Shown here piece after piece: positions 7,139-15,437 of a stretch of DNA of 20,292 nucleotides. The notes beneath the pieces were generated by a model that did no database searches, had not been told where the DNA came from, and worked only from the letters and a program-made list of their open reading frames with translations. The stretch comes from Bacteroidota bacterium (GTDB lineage: Bacteria > Bacteroidota > Bacteroidia > Bacteroidales > VadinHA17), in NCBI GenBank assembly GCA_030631445.1, contig DAOVLD010000004.1:1-20292 (forward strand), in the 5' to 3' direction. The number at the start of each line of letters is the position of its first letter. Positions within the stretch are counted from its first letter, which is position 1. A program made the translations under genes and the position numbers.

Positions 7139-8326
7139 ATGGCTAAAGAAAAATTTGATAGATCAAAACCACATGTCAACATAGGGACTATAGGTCATGT
7201 TGACCATGGGAAAACTACTTTGACATCTGCAATCACTAGGGTTTTACATAAAGCAGGTTTGTCAGAGATTATGGACTTTGATTCAATTGATAATGCACCT
7301 GAAGAAAAAGAAAGGGGTATTACAATTAATACTGCTCACGTTGAGTATCAAACTGAATCACGTCACTATGCGCATGTCGACTGTCCCGGACACGCTGACT
7401 ATGTTAAGAATATGGTAACCGGTGCGGCACAGATGGATGGTGCAATTCTGGTTGTTGCTGCAACGGATGGTCCAATGCCACAAACACGTGAACATATCCT
7501 TCTTGCTCGTCAGGTAAATGTCCCGAAAATCGTTGTTTTCCTGAATAAAGTAGATATGGTTGATGACGAAGAAATGCTGGAACTTGTTGAAATGGAAGTT
7601 CGTGAATTACTGGATTTTTATGAATTTGATGGTGATAATATCCCGGTAATTCTGGGTTCAGCTCTTGGAGCAATGAATGGTGAAGCTAAATGGGAAGAAA
7701 AAGTACTTGAGCTGATGAAAGCTGTTGACGAGTATATTCCAATTCCTCCACGTGATAATGAAAAACCATTCCTGATGCCTGTTGAGGATATCTTTTCAAT
7801 TACAGGTCGTGGTACTGTTGCAACCGGACGTATCGAAACAGGGATTGTAAATACCGGTGATACACTTGAAATGGTTGGTCTTGGTGCTAAGAACAGAAAG
7901 ACTGTTTGTACAGGTGTTGAGATGTTCAGAAAGATTCTTGACCGCGGTGAAGCAGGTGATAACGTTGGATTATTACTGCGAGGTGTGGACAAAAAAGAAA
8001 TTAAGCGCGGAATGGTATTGGCAAAACCTGGTGCAATTAAACCACATACACGTTTTAAAGCTGAAGTGTATGTTCTTAAAAAAGAAGAAGGTGGACGTCA
8101 TACTCCTTTCCATCAAAAATACCGTCCGCAGTTCTATCTCAGAACTCTTGATGTAACAGGAGAAATCGCTCTGCCTGAAGGTACAGAAATGGTTATGCCT
8201 GGTGATAATGTTACCATTATTGTAGATTTAATTTATCCTGTTGCAATTGATAAAGGATTACGTTTTGCTATTCGTGAAGGTGGTAGAACTGTTGGAGCCG
8301 GCCAGGTAATCGAAATTGTTGAATAG
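7139..8326 (+). CDS. tuf: Elongation factor Tu
   Basis: This 395-residue GTPase carries aminoacyl-tRNA to the ribosomal A site. All GTP-binding motifs are intact: G1 GHVDHGKT (19-26), G2 GITI with Thr62 (60-63), G3 DCPGH with the catalytic His85 (81-85), G4 NKVD (136-139) and G5 SAL (174-176). Domains 2 and 3 follow, with the conserved [12 protein letters not shown] and the C-terminal [10 protein letters not shown]. Length is standard. It lies 56 bases after tRNA-Thr(GGU) and is probably co-transcribed with the four tRNAs. A GGAG sits at 7133-7136, only two bases from the ATG at 7139, too close to be a normal ribosome binding site. No terminator is evident before tRNA-Trp. Confidence 0.98.
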   Translation: MAKEKFDRSKPHVNIGTIGHVDHGKTTLTSAITRVLHKAGLSEIMDFDSIDNAPEEKERGITINTAHVEYQTESRHYAHVDCPGHADYVKNMVTGAAQMDGAILVVAATDGPMPQTREHILLARQVNVPKIVVFLNKVDMVDDEEMLELVEMEVRELLDFYEFDGDNIPVILGSALGAMNGEAKWEEKVLELMKAVDEYIPIPPRDNEKPFLMPVEDIFSITGRGTVATGRIETGIVNTGDTLEMVGLGAKNRKTVCTGVEMFRKILDRGEAGDNVGLLLRGVDKKEIKRGMVLAKPGAIKPHTRFKAEVYVLKKEEGGRHTPFHQKYRPQFYLRTLDVTGEIALPEGTEMVMPGDNVTIIVDLIYPVAIDKGLRFAIREGGRTVGAGQVIEIVE

Positions 8327-8350
8327 ATATTTTAGCCTGATTGAAAATTA

Positions 8351-8387
8351 ATCATTTAGGGTTAATGATCCGGTTAGGTTCATAACC
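8351..8387 (+). other. Two small hairpins between tuf and tRNA-Trp
   Basis: ATCATT (8351-8356) pairs with AATGAT (8364-8369), and GGTTA (8372-8376) pairs with TAACC (8383-8387). Neither is followed by a T-run, so they look more like RNA processing or 3'-end stability structures than an intrinsic terminator. A -7-like TAACCTTG (8383-8390, one mismatch) overlaps the second hairpin without a clear -33 box. Confidence 0.3.
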
Positions 8388-8412
8388 TTGTATGTGTAAA
8401 TTAAATAGGCAT

Positions 8413-8485
8413 ACGGGTGTAGCTCAGTTGGTAGAGCACTGGTCTCCAAAACCAGGTGTCGGGAGTTCGAGCCTCTCTACCCGTG
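8413..8485 (+). tRNA. tRNA-Trp (anticodon CCA)
   Basis: The acceptor ACGGGTG (8413-8419) pairs with TACCCGT (8478-8484), and the discriminator is G8485, as expected for tRNA-Trp. The anticodon stem CTGGT/ACCAG encloses CTCCAAA with CCA at 8446-8448. It ends 16 bases before secE, so it must be excised from a shared transcript or separately transcribed. The 3' CCA is not encoded. Confidence 0.97.
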
Positions 8486-8501
8486 CAAACGCGAATGAAT
8501 T

Positions 8502-8693
8502 ATGAAAGTGATAAGGTATTTTAATGACGCATATAATGAACTACTCCACAAAGTGTCCTGGCCAACCTGGGGGGAATTACAGAGTAGCTCAGTTGTTGTA
8601 ATGATTGCATCTTTGATAATAGCTATGGTTGTCTTTATTATGGATTATTCCTTTGAGAATATCATGGGATTTATTTATGGGATGTTCTATTAA
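8502..8693 (+). CDS. secE: Preprotein translocase subunit SecE
   Basis: This 63-residue protein is the minimal single-spanning SecE that clamps SecY in the inner-membrane SecYEG channel. The amphipathic N-terminal helix carries the family signature around KVSWPTWGEL (residues 17-26), followed by one membrane segment (about 29-48, SVVVMIASLIIAMVVFIMDY). Its place immediately before nusG is nearly universal in bacteria. It begins at ATG 8502 and ends 13 bases before nusG. An overlapping out-of-frame ATG at 8494 is not used. Confidence 0.95.
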   Translation: MKVIRYFNDAYNELLHKVSWPTWGELQSSSVVVMIASLIIAMVVFIMDYSFENIMGFIYGMFY

Positions 8694-8706
8694 AACCAAT
8701 TGTTCT

Positions 8707-9255
8707 ATGGCAAAGAAAGAAATGAAATGGTATGTGTTGAGAGCAATTGGCGGAAAAGAAAAAAAGGTATTGGAGTACATTGAAAGCGAAGTGAGCAGAT
8801 TGAATTTGCAGGATCTTGTTGCCCAGATATTAATACCAACTGAAAAAGTTTACCAGATTCGTAATGGGAAAAAAATAAGCAAAGAAAGAAACTTTTTCCC
8901 CGGATATGTTCTTATTGAAGCAGCTCTTGTCGGTGAAGTAGAACACATTCTTAGGAATATTCCTAATGTAATTGGTTTTCTTGGAGGTTCAAAAGGAGGC
9001 AGTCCGCTTCCTTTGAGAGAATCAGAAGTGAACAGGATCCTTGGTAAAGTTGACGAGCTGGCATCAAGTGATGAAGAAATTACTGTTCCATATTTTATAG
9101 GTGAGTCGGTTAAAGTAATTGATGGACCTTTCAATGGTTTTAACGGTATTATTGAAGTAGTGAACGAAGAAAAGAAAAAATTGAAAGTCATGGTTAAGAT
9201 TTTCGGCAGGAAAACTCCGCTGGAACTTAGCTTTATGCAGGTTGAGAAAGATTAA
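8707..9255 (+). CDS. nusG: Transcription termination/antitermination protein NusG
   Basis: This 182-residue protein fits NusG, which binds RNA polymerase through its N-terminal NGN domain and links it to ribosomal S10 or Rho through its C-terminal KOW domain. The NGN domain (from about residue 5) opens with KWYVLRAIGGKEKKV and includes NFFPGYVLIEA. The KOW domain fills roughly the last 57 residues, with GESVKVIDGPFNGFNGIIEV. I start it at ATG 8707 (MAKKEMKWYVLR). The frame is open back to 8629, but the extra 26 residues would overlap secE and are not family-like. It forms a secE-nusG pair and is followed by a 103-base leader before rplK. Confidence 0.96.
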   Translation: MAKKEMKWYVLRAIGGKEKKVLEYIESEVSRLNLQDLVAQILIPTEKVYQIRNGKKISKERNFFPGYVLIEAALVGEVEHILRNIPNVIGFLGGSKGGSPLPLRESEVNRILGKVDELASSDEEITVPYFIGESVKVIDGPFNGFNGIIEVVNEEKKKLKVMVKIFGRKTPLELSFMQVEKD

Positions 9256-9256
9256 A

Positions 9257-9321
9257 TCTCCTTATGGAGAATTATTATTATAGATAGTTATGAAAATTAT
9301 AATGCTTCCTGAATAACTATC
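9257..9321 (+). promoter_or_regulatory. Leader hairpins before rplK, candidate L1 autoregulatory site
   Basis: The nusG-rplK gap holds two stems. TCTCC (9257-9261) pairs with GGAGA (9266-9270) around TTAT. GATAGTTAT (9283-9291) pairs perfectly with ATAACTATC (9313-9321) around 21 bases. In E. coli, ribosomal protein L1 represses rplK-rplA by binding a structured leader at this position. The structure is seen directly. L1 binding is an inference, and I did not find a clear copy of the L1 internal-loop motif. Confidence 0.4.
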
Positions 9322-9358
9322 GCATGTTTTACCAATAACTATTAAACAAAACCAGATT

Positions 9359-9802
9359 ATGGCAAAAGAAGTTTCTGGGATTATTAAGTTACAGATTCGT
9401 GGCAGTGCAGCAAATCCATCACCTCCGGTAGGGCCTGCATTAGGTGCTAAAGGGGTGAATATAATGGAGTTTTGCAAACAGTTTAACACCAAAACGCAGG
9501 ATAAAGCAGGAAAACTTATTCCAGTTATTATTACAGTATATACGGATAAATCATTCACTTTTGTGACAAAAACTCCACCGGTAGCTGTCCAGTTACTTGA
9601 AGCATCAAAGAAAAAGTCCGGGTCAGCTGAACCGAACAGAACTAAGATTGCAACAGTATCATGGGATCAGGTGAAAAAAATTGCCGAGGAGAAAATGCCT
9701 GATTTAAATGCATTTACTGTTGAGTCTGCAATGAAACTAGTGGCTGGTACTGCCCGTAGTATGGGAATTAATGTAGAAGGTACATTCCCGGGAAATAATT
9801 AA
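9359..9802 (+). CDS. rplK: 50S ribosomal protein uL11
   Basis: This 147-residue protein is uL11, which binds the 23S GTPase-associated centre at the base of the L12 stalk. It is involved in factor-dependent GTP hydrolysis and in stringent-response sensing. The N-terminal domain has the conserved proline-rich [20 protein letters not shown]. The C-terminal RNA-binding domain carries TFVTKTPP and the terminal [12 protein letters not shown]. Length is standard. ATG 9359 gives the typical [13 protein letters not shown] start. rplA follows after 20 bases, forming the usual L11-L1 pair. Confidence 0.98.
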   Translation: MAKEVSGIIKLQIRGSAANPSPPVGPALGAKGVNIMEFCKQFNTKTQDKAGKLIPVIITVYTDKSFTFVTKTPPVAVQLLEASKKKSGSAEPNRTKIATVSWDQVKKIAEEKMPDLNAFTVESAMKLVAGTARSMGINVEGTFPGNN

Positions 9803-9822
9803 GATTTAATACTTCAATTAGA

Positions 9823-10521
9823 ATGACTAAGCATACTAAAAATAGAAAATTAGCTCTTGAAAAAATTGAAGAAGGTAAACTATACAGGTTAATTGAGGCT
9901 GCTGGTTTGGTGAAAGAAATTTCAACAACCAAATTTGATGCTTCTCTTGACCTCGATATCAGATTAGGTATTGACCCAAGAAAATCTAACCAGATGGTTC
10001 GTGGGGTAGTAACCCTTCCTAATGGTACGGGTAAAGAAACCCGCGTACTGGTGCTATGTACACCTGACAAAGAGGAGGAGGCTAAAAATGCCGGTGCCGA
10101 TTTTGTTGGACTCGATGAGTATGTCGAAAAAATAAAAGGTGGCTGGACAGATATGGATGTTATTATCACTATGCCTCAGGTTATGGGTAAAGTTGGACCA
10201 TTGGGAAGAGTACTCGGACCACGTGGACTAATGCCTAATCCGAAAAGTGGAACTGTGACTACAGATATTGGAAAAGCGGTTTCAGAAGTTAAAAAAGGAA
10301 AGATCGATTTTAAAGTTGATAAATATGGTATCCTTCATGCATCTATTGGAAAGGTTTCATTTGAACCCCAAAAGATTGTTGAAAATGCAAGAGAATTTAT
10401 CAATACAGTTGTAAAACTGAAACCAGCTTCTGCGAAAGGTACATATATAAAATCTATTTATCTTTCAAGTACCATGAGTCCGGGGATAAAGATTGATGCT
10501 AAAGCCTTTAACGAAGATTAA
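9823..10521 (+). CDS. rplA: 50S ribosomal protein uL1
   Basis: This 232-residue protein is uL1, which forms the mobile L1 stalk that helps release deacylated tRNA from the E site. In many bacteria it also represses its own operon. Visible signatures are [11 protein letters not shown], the hinge block [21 protein letters not shown] and the terminal domain with [10 protein letters not shown]. Length is standard. It starts 20 bases after rplK and ends 31 bases before rplJ. Confidence 0.98.
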   Translation: MTKHTKNRKLALEKIEEGKLYRLIEAAGLVKEISTTKFDASLDLDIRLGIDPRKSNQMVRGVVTLPNGTGKETRVLVLCTPDKEEEAKNAGADFVGLDEYVEKIKGGWTDMDVIITMPQVMGKVGPLGRVLGPRGLMPNPKSGTVTTDIGKAVSEVKKGKIDFKVDKYGILHASIGKVSFEPQKIVENAREFINTVVKLKPASAKGTYIKSIYLSSTMSPGIKIDAKAFNED

Positions 10522-10552
10522 GTTAATTGTGACAAAAGACGTGTAAGTTGCT

Positions 10553-11071
10553 ATGAATAAAGAAGAGAAAAATATAATCATCAATGATCTGGCAGAGAAG
10601 ATAAAAGAATATCCTCATTTTTATCTTACTGACGTTTCTGAGCTTAACGCCGAAGACACTAGCGCTCTGCGTAGGAAATGCTTTGAAAATGAGATTATGC
10701 TGATTGTAGTTAAAAACACATTATTGAAAATTGCACTGGAAAATTCTGAAGGTGACTTTCAGGAATTGTATCCATTGCTTGAACAACCGACCTCAATCAT
10801 GTTTTCTAATACCGGTAATGTTCCGGCAAAACTTATTAAAGAGTTTAGAAAAAAACATGATAAGCCTGTGCTAAAGGCTGCTTTTGTTGAAGAAGGACTT
10901 TATATTGGAGATGAAAAACTTGAAACTCTTGTTGGTATTAAGTCTAAAGACGAACTCATTTCAGATGTAATTATGTTGCTTCAATCACCTGTAAAGAATG
11001 TTATTTCAGCCCTGCAGTCAGGTAGAAATATTATATCAGGTGTTGTAAAAACACTTGCTGATAGAGAATAA
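10553..11071 (+). CDS. rplJ: 50S ribosomal protein uL10
   Basis: This 172-residue protein is uL10, which anchors L7/L12 dimers to the 23S GTPase centre through its C-terminal helix. The N-terminal RNA-binding region (NDLAEKIKEYPHFYLTD, then LRRKCFENEIMLIVVKNTLL) follows the family pattern, and the C-terminal helix (about 140-170) is the L12-binding platform. The gap before it is only 31 bases, shorter than the structured L10 leader of E. coli, so any autoregulatory RNA would have to extend into the rplA coding sequence. rplL follows after 39 bases. Confidence 0.96.
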   Translation: MNKEEKNIIINDLAEKIKEYPHFYLTDVSELNAEDTSALRRKCFENEIMLIVVKNTLLKIALENSEGDFQELYPLLEQPTSIMFSNTGNVPAKLIKEFRKKHDKPVLKAAFVEEGLYIGDEKLETLVGIKSKDELISDVIMLLQSPVKNVISALQSGRNIISGVVKTLADRE

Positions 11072-11110
11072 TAAAAATAATTATAATAAAACTTAAAAAA
11101 ATCCAAGAAA

Positions 11111-11488
11111 ATGTCAGATGTAAAAAAGTTAGCAGAAGAATTGGTTAATCTCACTGTAAAAGAAGTTAATGAGTTGGCAGATGTTCTTAAAGAAGAATAT
11201 GGAATTGAACCAGCAGCTGCAGCTGTTGCTGTTGCCGGAGCCGGTGTTGCTGGTGAAGAAGGCGGAACTGCTGAACAGACTGAATTTAATGTTGTACTTA
11301 ATGCTCCCGGTGGAGCAAAACTTCAGGTAGTAAAACTGGTTAAGGAACTCACCGGATTAGGACTTAAAGAAGCTAAAAATCTGGTTGACTCTGCACCAAA
11401 AGCCGTTAAGGAAGGTGTTACTAAAGACGAAGCCGAATCGCTTAAAAATCAATTAGAAGAAGCAGGAGCAGAAGTTGAAATTAAATAG
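11111..11488 (+). CDS. rplL: 50S ribosomal protein bL12 (L7/L12)
   Basis: This 125-residue protein is the multicopy stalk protein that recruits translation factors. The N-terminal dimerisation helices (about 1-34) are followed by an alanine/glycine-rich flexible hinge (35-56, beginning [18 protein letters not shown]). The C-terminal domain carries the factor-binding face with [20 protein letters not shown] and [12 protein letters not shown]. Length matches the family. It is followed by an attenuator-like hairpin before rpoB, which fits the higher L12 demand relative to RNA polymerase. Confidence 0.98.
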   Translation: MSDVKKLAEELVNLTVKEVNELADVLKEEYGIEPAAAAVAVAGAGVAGEEGGTAEQTEFNVVLNAPGGAKLQVVKLVKELTGLGLKEAKNLVDSAPKAVKEGVTKDEAESLKNQLEEAGAEVEIK

Positions 11489-11519
11489 AAACTATCACCT
11501 TAATATTATTAGGTTTCTC

Positions 11520-11554
11520 AGGTTTGGAATCCGGTAAAGGATTCTAAACCTTTT
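11520..11554 (+). terminator. Attenuator-like hairpin between rplL and rpoB
   Basis: A 13-pair stem runs from 11520-11532 (AGGTTTGGAATCC) to 11539-11551 (GGATTCTAAACCT), with one G-U pair and the six-base loop GGTAAA, and is followed by a short T-run (11551-11554). It lies 31 bases after the rplL stop codon. The E. coli operon has a partial terminator and processing site in the same gap that lowers rpoBC transcription relative to rplJL. The T-run is short, so partial termination is more likely than complete. Confidence 0.65.
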
Positions 11555-11593
11555 CGTCGTTATATATAATTAAGTCAACATAATCTTATTAAG

Positions 11594-14500
11594 ATGTCCT
11601 CAAAAATAAACGAAAGAATTAGTTTCGCTTCCATTACTGAACAAATGGATTATCCTGATTTTCTGGATATTCAGTTGAAATCATTCAGGAATTTTTTTCA
11701 ACTAAATTCAATTCAGGAACAAAGGAAAAAAGAAGGACTGTATAAAGTCTTTAGCGAAAATTACCCAATTACCGATACCAGGAATAATTTTGTTCTGGAA
11801 TTTCTTGATTATAACATTGATCCTCCCCGCTACACTATTGATGAATGTTTAGAAAGAGGTTTAACTTACAGTGTCCCGTTGAAAGCTAAACTAAAACTGT
11901 ATTGTACCGACCCGGAACATGAAGATTTTGATACAGTTATACAGGAGGTCTATTTAGGTGTTGTTCCTTATATGACTGAACGGGGAACCTTTGTAATTAA
12001 TGGTGCGGAAAGAGTAATAGTGTCGCAACTACACCGATCACCCGGAGTCTTTTTCGGGCAAAGTATTCATGCTAACGGCACAAAATTATATTCTGCCAGG
12101 ATAATTCCATTCAAAGGTTCATGGATAGAATTTGCAACCGATATTAATAATGTAATGTATGCGTACATCGACCGGAAAAAGAAATTACCGGTTACAACAT
12201 TATTACGTGCTATTGGCTACGAAACCGATAAAGATATACTTGAAATATTTGACCTTGCTGAAGAATTTAAGGTTTCTAAAACGGCTCTTAAGAAACTAGT
12301 TGGAAGAAAACTTGCTGCACGAGTACTGAAATCATGGGTCGAAGACTTTGTTGATGAAGATACCGGTGAAGTAGTATCAATTGAACGAAATGAAGTGATA
12401 ATTGACCGGGAAACAGTTCTGGAAGATGAGCATATTGAAGATATTGTCAATTCCGGATCAAAAACAATCCTGCTTCACAATGAAGAAAAAAATATCTCTG
12501 ACTTTGAGATTATCTTTAATACCTTACAGAAAGATCCATGCAACTCGGAGAAAGAAGCTGTTGTACATATTTACCGTCAGCTGCGTAATTCCGAACCACC
12601 TGATGAAGGTACCGCCCGCGAAGTGATCGAAAACCTGTTTTTCTCAGATAAACGTTACGATCTGGGAGATGTCGGAAGATTTAGAATAAACAGGAAACTG
12701 GGTCTTGATATCCCTATGGATACCAGGGTCCTTACAATGGAAGATATAATTAAGATTATTAAGTATCTGATCGAACTTATAAACTCAAAAACCGATGTTG
12801 ATGATATTGACCATTTGAGTAATCGTAGAGTGAGAACAGTGGGCGAACAACTTCATAATCAGTTTGGTGTAGGTTTGGCTCGTATGGCAAGAACTATTCG
12901 CGAAAGAATGAATGTTCGTGATAATGAGGTTTTTACTCCTGTTGACTTGATTAATTCAAAGACACTTTCTTCAGTAATTAATTCCTTTTTCGGAACAAAC
13001 CAGTTATCACAGTTTATGGATCAGACTAATCCGCTTGCTGAAATGACCCATAAACGAAGAATGTCAGCACTTGGTCCCGGTGGGTTATCACGAGAGAGAG
13101 CAGGATTCGAGGTGCGTGATGTGCATTATACACACTATGGAAGACTTTGCCCTATCGAAACACCCGAAGGACCAAATATTGGATTAATATCATCACTGTG
13201 TGTTTATGCCAAGATCAACAAACTTGGTTTTATTGAAACACCATATAGATATGTTAAGGATGGGAAGGTGGAGATGAATGATGATGGTGTGGTTTTCCTG
13301 AGTGCTGAAGAAGAAGAAAAGAAAGTGATTGCTCAGGCAAATGCTCCTCTAAACGAAAAGGGTGAATTTATTAATCCCAGGGTTAAGTCGCGCTATGAAG
13401 GTGATTTTCCGCATGAGGAAGCAAAAAATGTTGACTTAATGGATGTCGCTCCAAACCAGATTGCTTCAATCGCCGCTTCCCTGATCCCATTTCTTGAGAA
13501 TGACGATGCAAACAGAGCTCTTATGGGTTCTAATATGATGAGACAGGCAGTGCCTCTTATTAAACCTGAAGCACCTATTGTTGGTACCGGCCTGGAAAAA
13601 ACAATGATCCAGGATTCAAGAATATTAATTGTCGCGGAAAGTGATGGCGTTGTTGAATATGTTGATGCCAACGAAATTGTGATACGCTATACCCGAAGTG
13701 ATGTTGAGAAGTTTATTAGCTTTGATGATGATGTAAAAAAATATGTTCTGCCAAAATACAAGAAAACAAATCAGAATACCTGTATTAACCTTATACCAAT
13801 TGTTTCAAAAGGAGAAAAGGTTGAGAAAGGACAGGTTCTTACCGAGGGTTTTGGTACAGAAAAAGGAGAACTTGCACTGGGCAGAAATTTGAAAGTGGCA
13901 TTCATGCCCTGGAAAGGATATAATTTCGAGGATGCTATCGTGATATCTGATCGTGTTGTGCGTGATGATATCTTTACATCAATTCATATAGAGGAACATT
14001 CTCTTGAAGTAAGAGATACAAAAAGAGGTCTTGAAGAACTTACACCAGATATTCCTAATGTTAGTGAAGAGGCAACTAAAAACCTGGATGAACATGGGCT
14101 GATTCGTATTGGTGCTCATATTGAACCGGGAGATATCCTTATAGGAAAAATTACCCCAAAAGGTGAATCCGATCCCTCTCCGGAAGAGAAGCTCCTTCGT
14201 GCTATTTTCGGCGATAAAGCCGGTGATGTTAAAGATGCTTCATTGAAAGCCGGACCATCACTCGACGGTGTGGTAGTTGATAAAAACCTTTTCTCACGAC
14301 CGGTTAAGGACAGAAGATCGAAAATTGCAGAAAAACCAATGCTGGATAAGATAGAAGCCGAGTTAAAAAAGGAACTTGAAGAACTGAATACAAAATTGGT
14401 TGATAAAATATTTATCCTTGTAAATGGGAAAACATCTCAGGGGGTTAAAGATAACCTGAATGTTGATCTTATTCCCAAGGGTACTAAGTTTACTCTAAAA

Positions 14501-15403
14501 CAACTACAGGAAATCAACTATCTTAATGTTAACCTGAATAAATGGACTACCGATAAGAAGAAAAATGAAACTATTAAACTTCTTGTCCATAATTACCTTA
14601 CAAAACATAAAGATGTCCAGGCAATCTACCGGAGACAGAAATACAATATTTCTATAGGTGATGAACTTCCTACCGGTATTATTCAAATGGCTAAGATCTA
14701 TCTGGCAAGGAAGCGAAAAATAAAAGTTGGAGATAAAATGGCCGGACGACATGGAAACAAAGGTATTGTTGCCAAAATTGTACGCCAGGAAGATATGCCT
14801 TTCCTTGAAGATGGAACCCCTGTGGATATTGTACTTAACCCCCTGGGAGTGCCATCAAGGATGAATCTTGGCCAGATATATGAAACAGTTCTGGGTTGGG
14901 CAGGACAACGTCTTGGGTTAAAATTCTCAACACCAATATTTGATGGTGCAACTTTAGATGAAATAACTGAATATACCAAAAAAGCCGGCCTTCCTGATTA
15001 TGGAACAACTTATTTGTACGACGGAGGTACAGGCGAACGGTTTAACCAGCCCGCTACTGTAGGTATTATCTATATGCTCAAACTTGGACATATGGTTGAC
15101 GACAAAATGCATGCACGGTCTATCGGACCATACTCACTTATTACACAGCAACCTCTTGGTGGTAAAGCACAATTCGGAGGTCAGCGATTTGGTGAGATGG
15201 AAGTTTGGGCTCTTGAAGCTTTCGGAGCATCACACATACTTCAGGAAATCCTGACAGTGAAATCTGATGATGTTGTCGGAAGAGCACGGTCGTACGAAGC
15301 TATTGTAAAAGGAGAGCCCATGCCAACACCGGGAATACCTGAATCCCTTAATGTTCTGTTACATGAACTTAGAGGACTTGGACTTAGTATGAGTCTTGAT
15401 TAA
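11594..15403 (+). CDS. rpoB: RNA polymerase subunit beta
   Basis: This 1269-residue protein is the beta subunit of RNA polymerase. The rifampicin cluster begins at Gln470 ([20 protein letters not shown]). Asp476, His486 and Ser491 correspond to E. coli Asp516, His526 and Ser531 and are all the susceptible-type residue. The active-site block [12 protein letters not shown] begins near residue 1046, and the C-terminus ([14 protein letters not shown], then [12 protein letters not shown]) is normal. It is about 70 residues shorter than the E. coli subunit, within the range of lineage-specific insert differences. It starts at ATG 11594, with no Shine-Dalgarno, after the 105-base gap holding the attenuator-like hairpin. 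rpoC follows after 34 bases. Confidence 0.99.
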   Translation: MSSKINERISFASITEQMDYPDFLDIQLKSFRNFFQLNSIQEQRKKEGLYKVFSENYPITDTRNNFVLEFLDYNIDPPRYTIDECLERGLTYSVPLKAKLKLYCTDPEHEDFDTVIQEVYLGVVPYMTERGTFVINGAERVIVSQLHRSPGVFFGQSIHANGTKLYSARIIPFKGSWIEFATDINNVMYAYIDRKKKLPVTTLLRAIGYETDKDILEIFDLAEEFKVSKTALKKLVGRKLAARVLKSWVEDFVDEDTGEVVSIERNEVIIDRETVLEDEHIEDIVNSGSKTILLHNEEKNISDFEIIFNTLQKDPCNSEKEAVVHIYRQLRNSEPPDEGTAREVIENLFFSDKRYDLGDVGRFRINRKLGLDIPMDTRVLTMEDIIKIIKYLIELINSKTDVDDIDHLSNRRVRTVGEQLHNQFGVGLARMARTIRERMNVRDNEVFTPVDLINSKTLSSVINSFFGTNQLSQFMDQTNPLAEMTHKRRMSALGPGGLSRERAGFEVRDVHYTHYGRLCPIETPEGPNIGLISSLCVYAKINKLGFIETPYRYVKDGKVEMNDDGVVFLSAEEEEKKVIAQANAPLNEKGEFINPRVKSRYEGDFPHEEAKNVDLMDVAPNQIASIAASLIPFLENDDANRALMGSNMMRQAVPLIKPEAPIVGTGLEKTMIQDSRILIVAESDGVVEYVDANEIVIRYTRSDVEKFISFDDDVKKYVLPKYKKTNQNTCINLIPIVSKGEKVEKGQVLTEGFGTEKGELALGRNLKVAFMPWKGYNFEDAIVISDRVVRDDIFTSIHIEEHSLEVRDTKRGLEELTPDIPNVSEEATKNLDEHGLIRIGAHIEPGDILIGKITPKGESDPSPEEKLLRAIFGDKAGDVKDASLKAGPSLDGVVVDKNLFSRPVKDRRSKIAEKPMLDKIEAELKKELEELNTKLVDKIFILVNGKTSQGVKDNLNVDLIPKGTKFTLKQLQEINYLNVNLNKWTTDKKKNETIKLLVHNYLTKHKDVQAIYRRQKYNISIGDELPTGIIQMAKIYLARKRKIKVGDKMAGRHGNKGIVAKIVRQEDMPFLEDGTPVDIVLNPLGVPSRMNLGQIYETVLGWAGQRLGLKFSTPIFDGATLDEITEYTKKAGLPDYGTTYLYDGGTGERFNQPATVGIIYMLKLGHMVDDKMHARSIGPYSLITQQPLGGKAQFGGQRFGEMEVWALEAFGASHILQEILTVKSDDVVGRARSYEAIVKGEPMPTPGIPESLNVLLHELRGLGLSMSLD

Positions 15404-15437
15404 TTAATTATGTTAGTGAAAATTTAATTATTTACAT

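Noticed and set aside
7618..7992. A 124-codon minus-strand frame inside tuf
   Set aside because: It is a serine/proline-rich shadow of the conserved EF-Tu sequence with no independent support.
8629..8706. Upstream extension of nusG to an earlier ATG
   Set aside because: It would overlap secE by 65 bases and add 26 residues unlike any NusG N-terminus; ATG 8707 fits the family.
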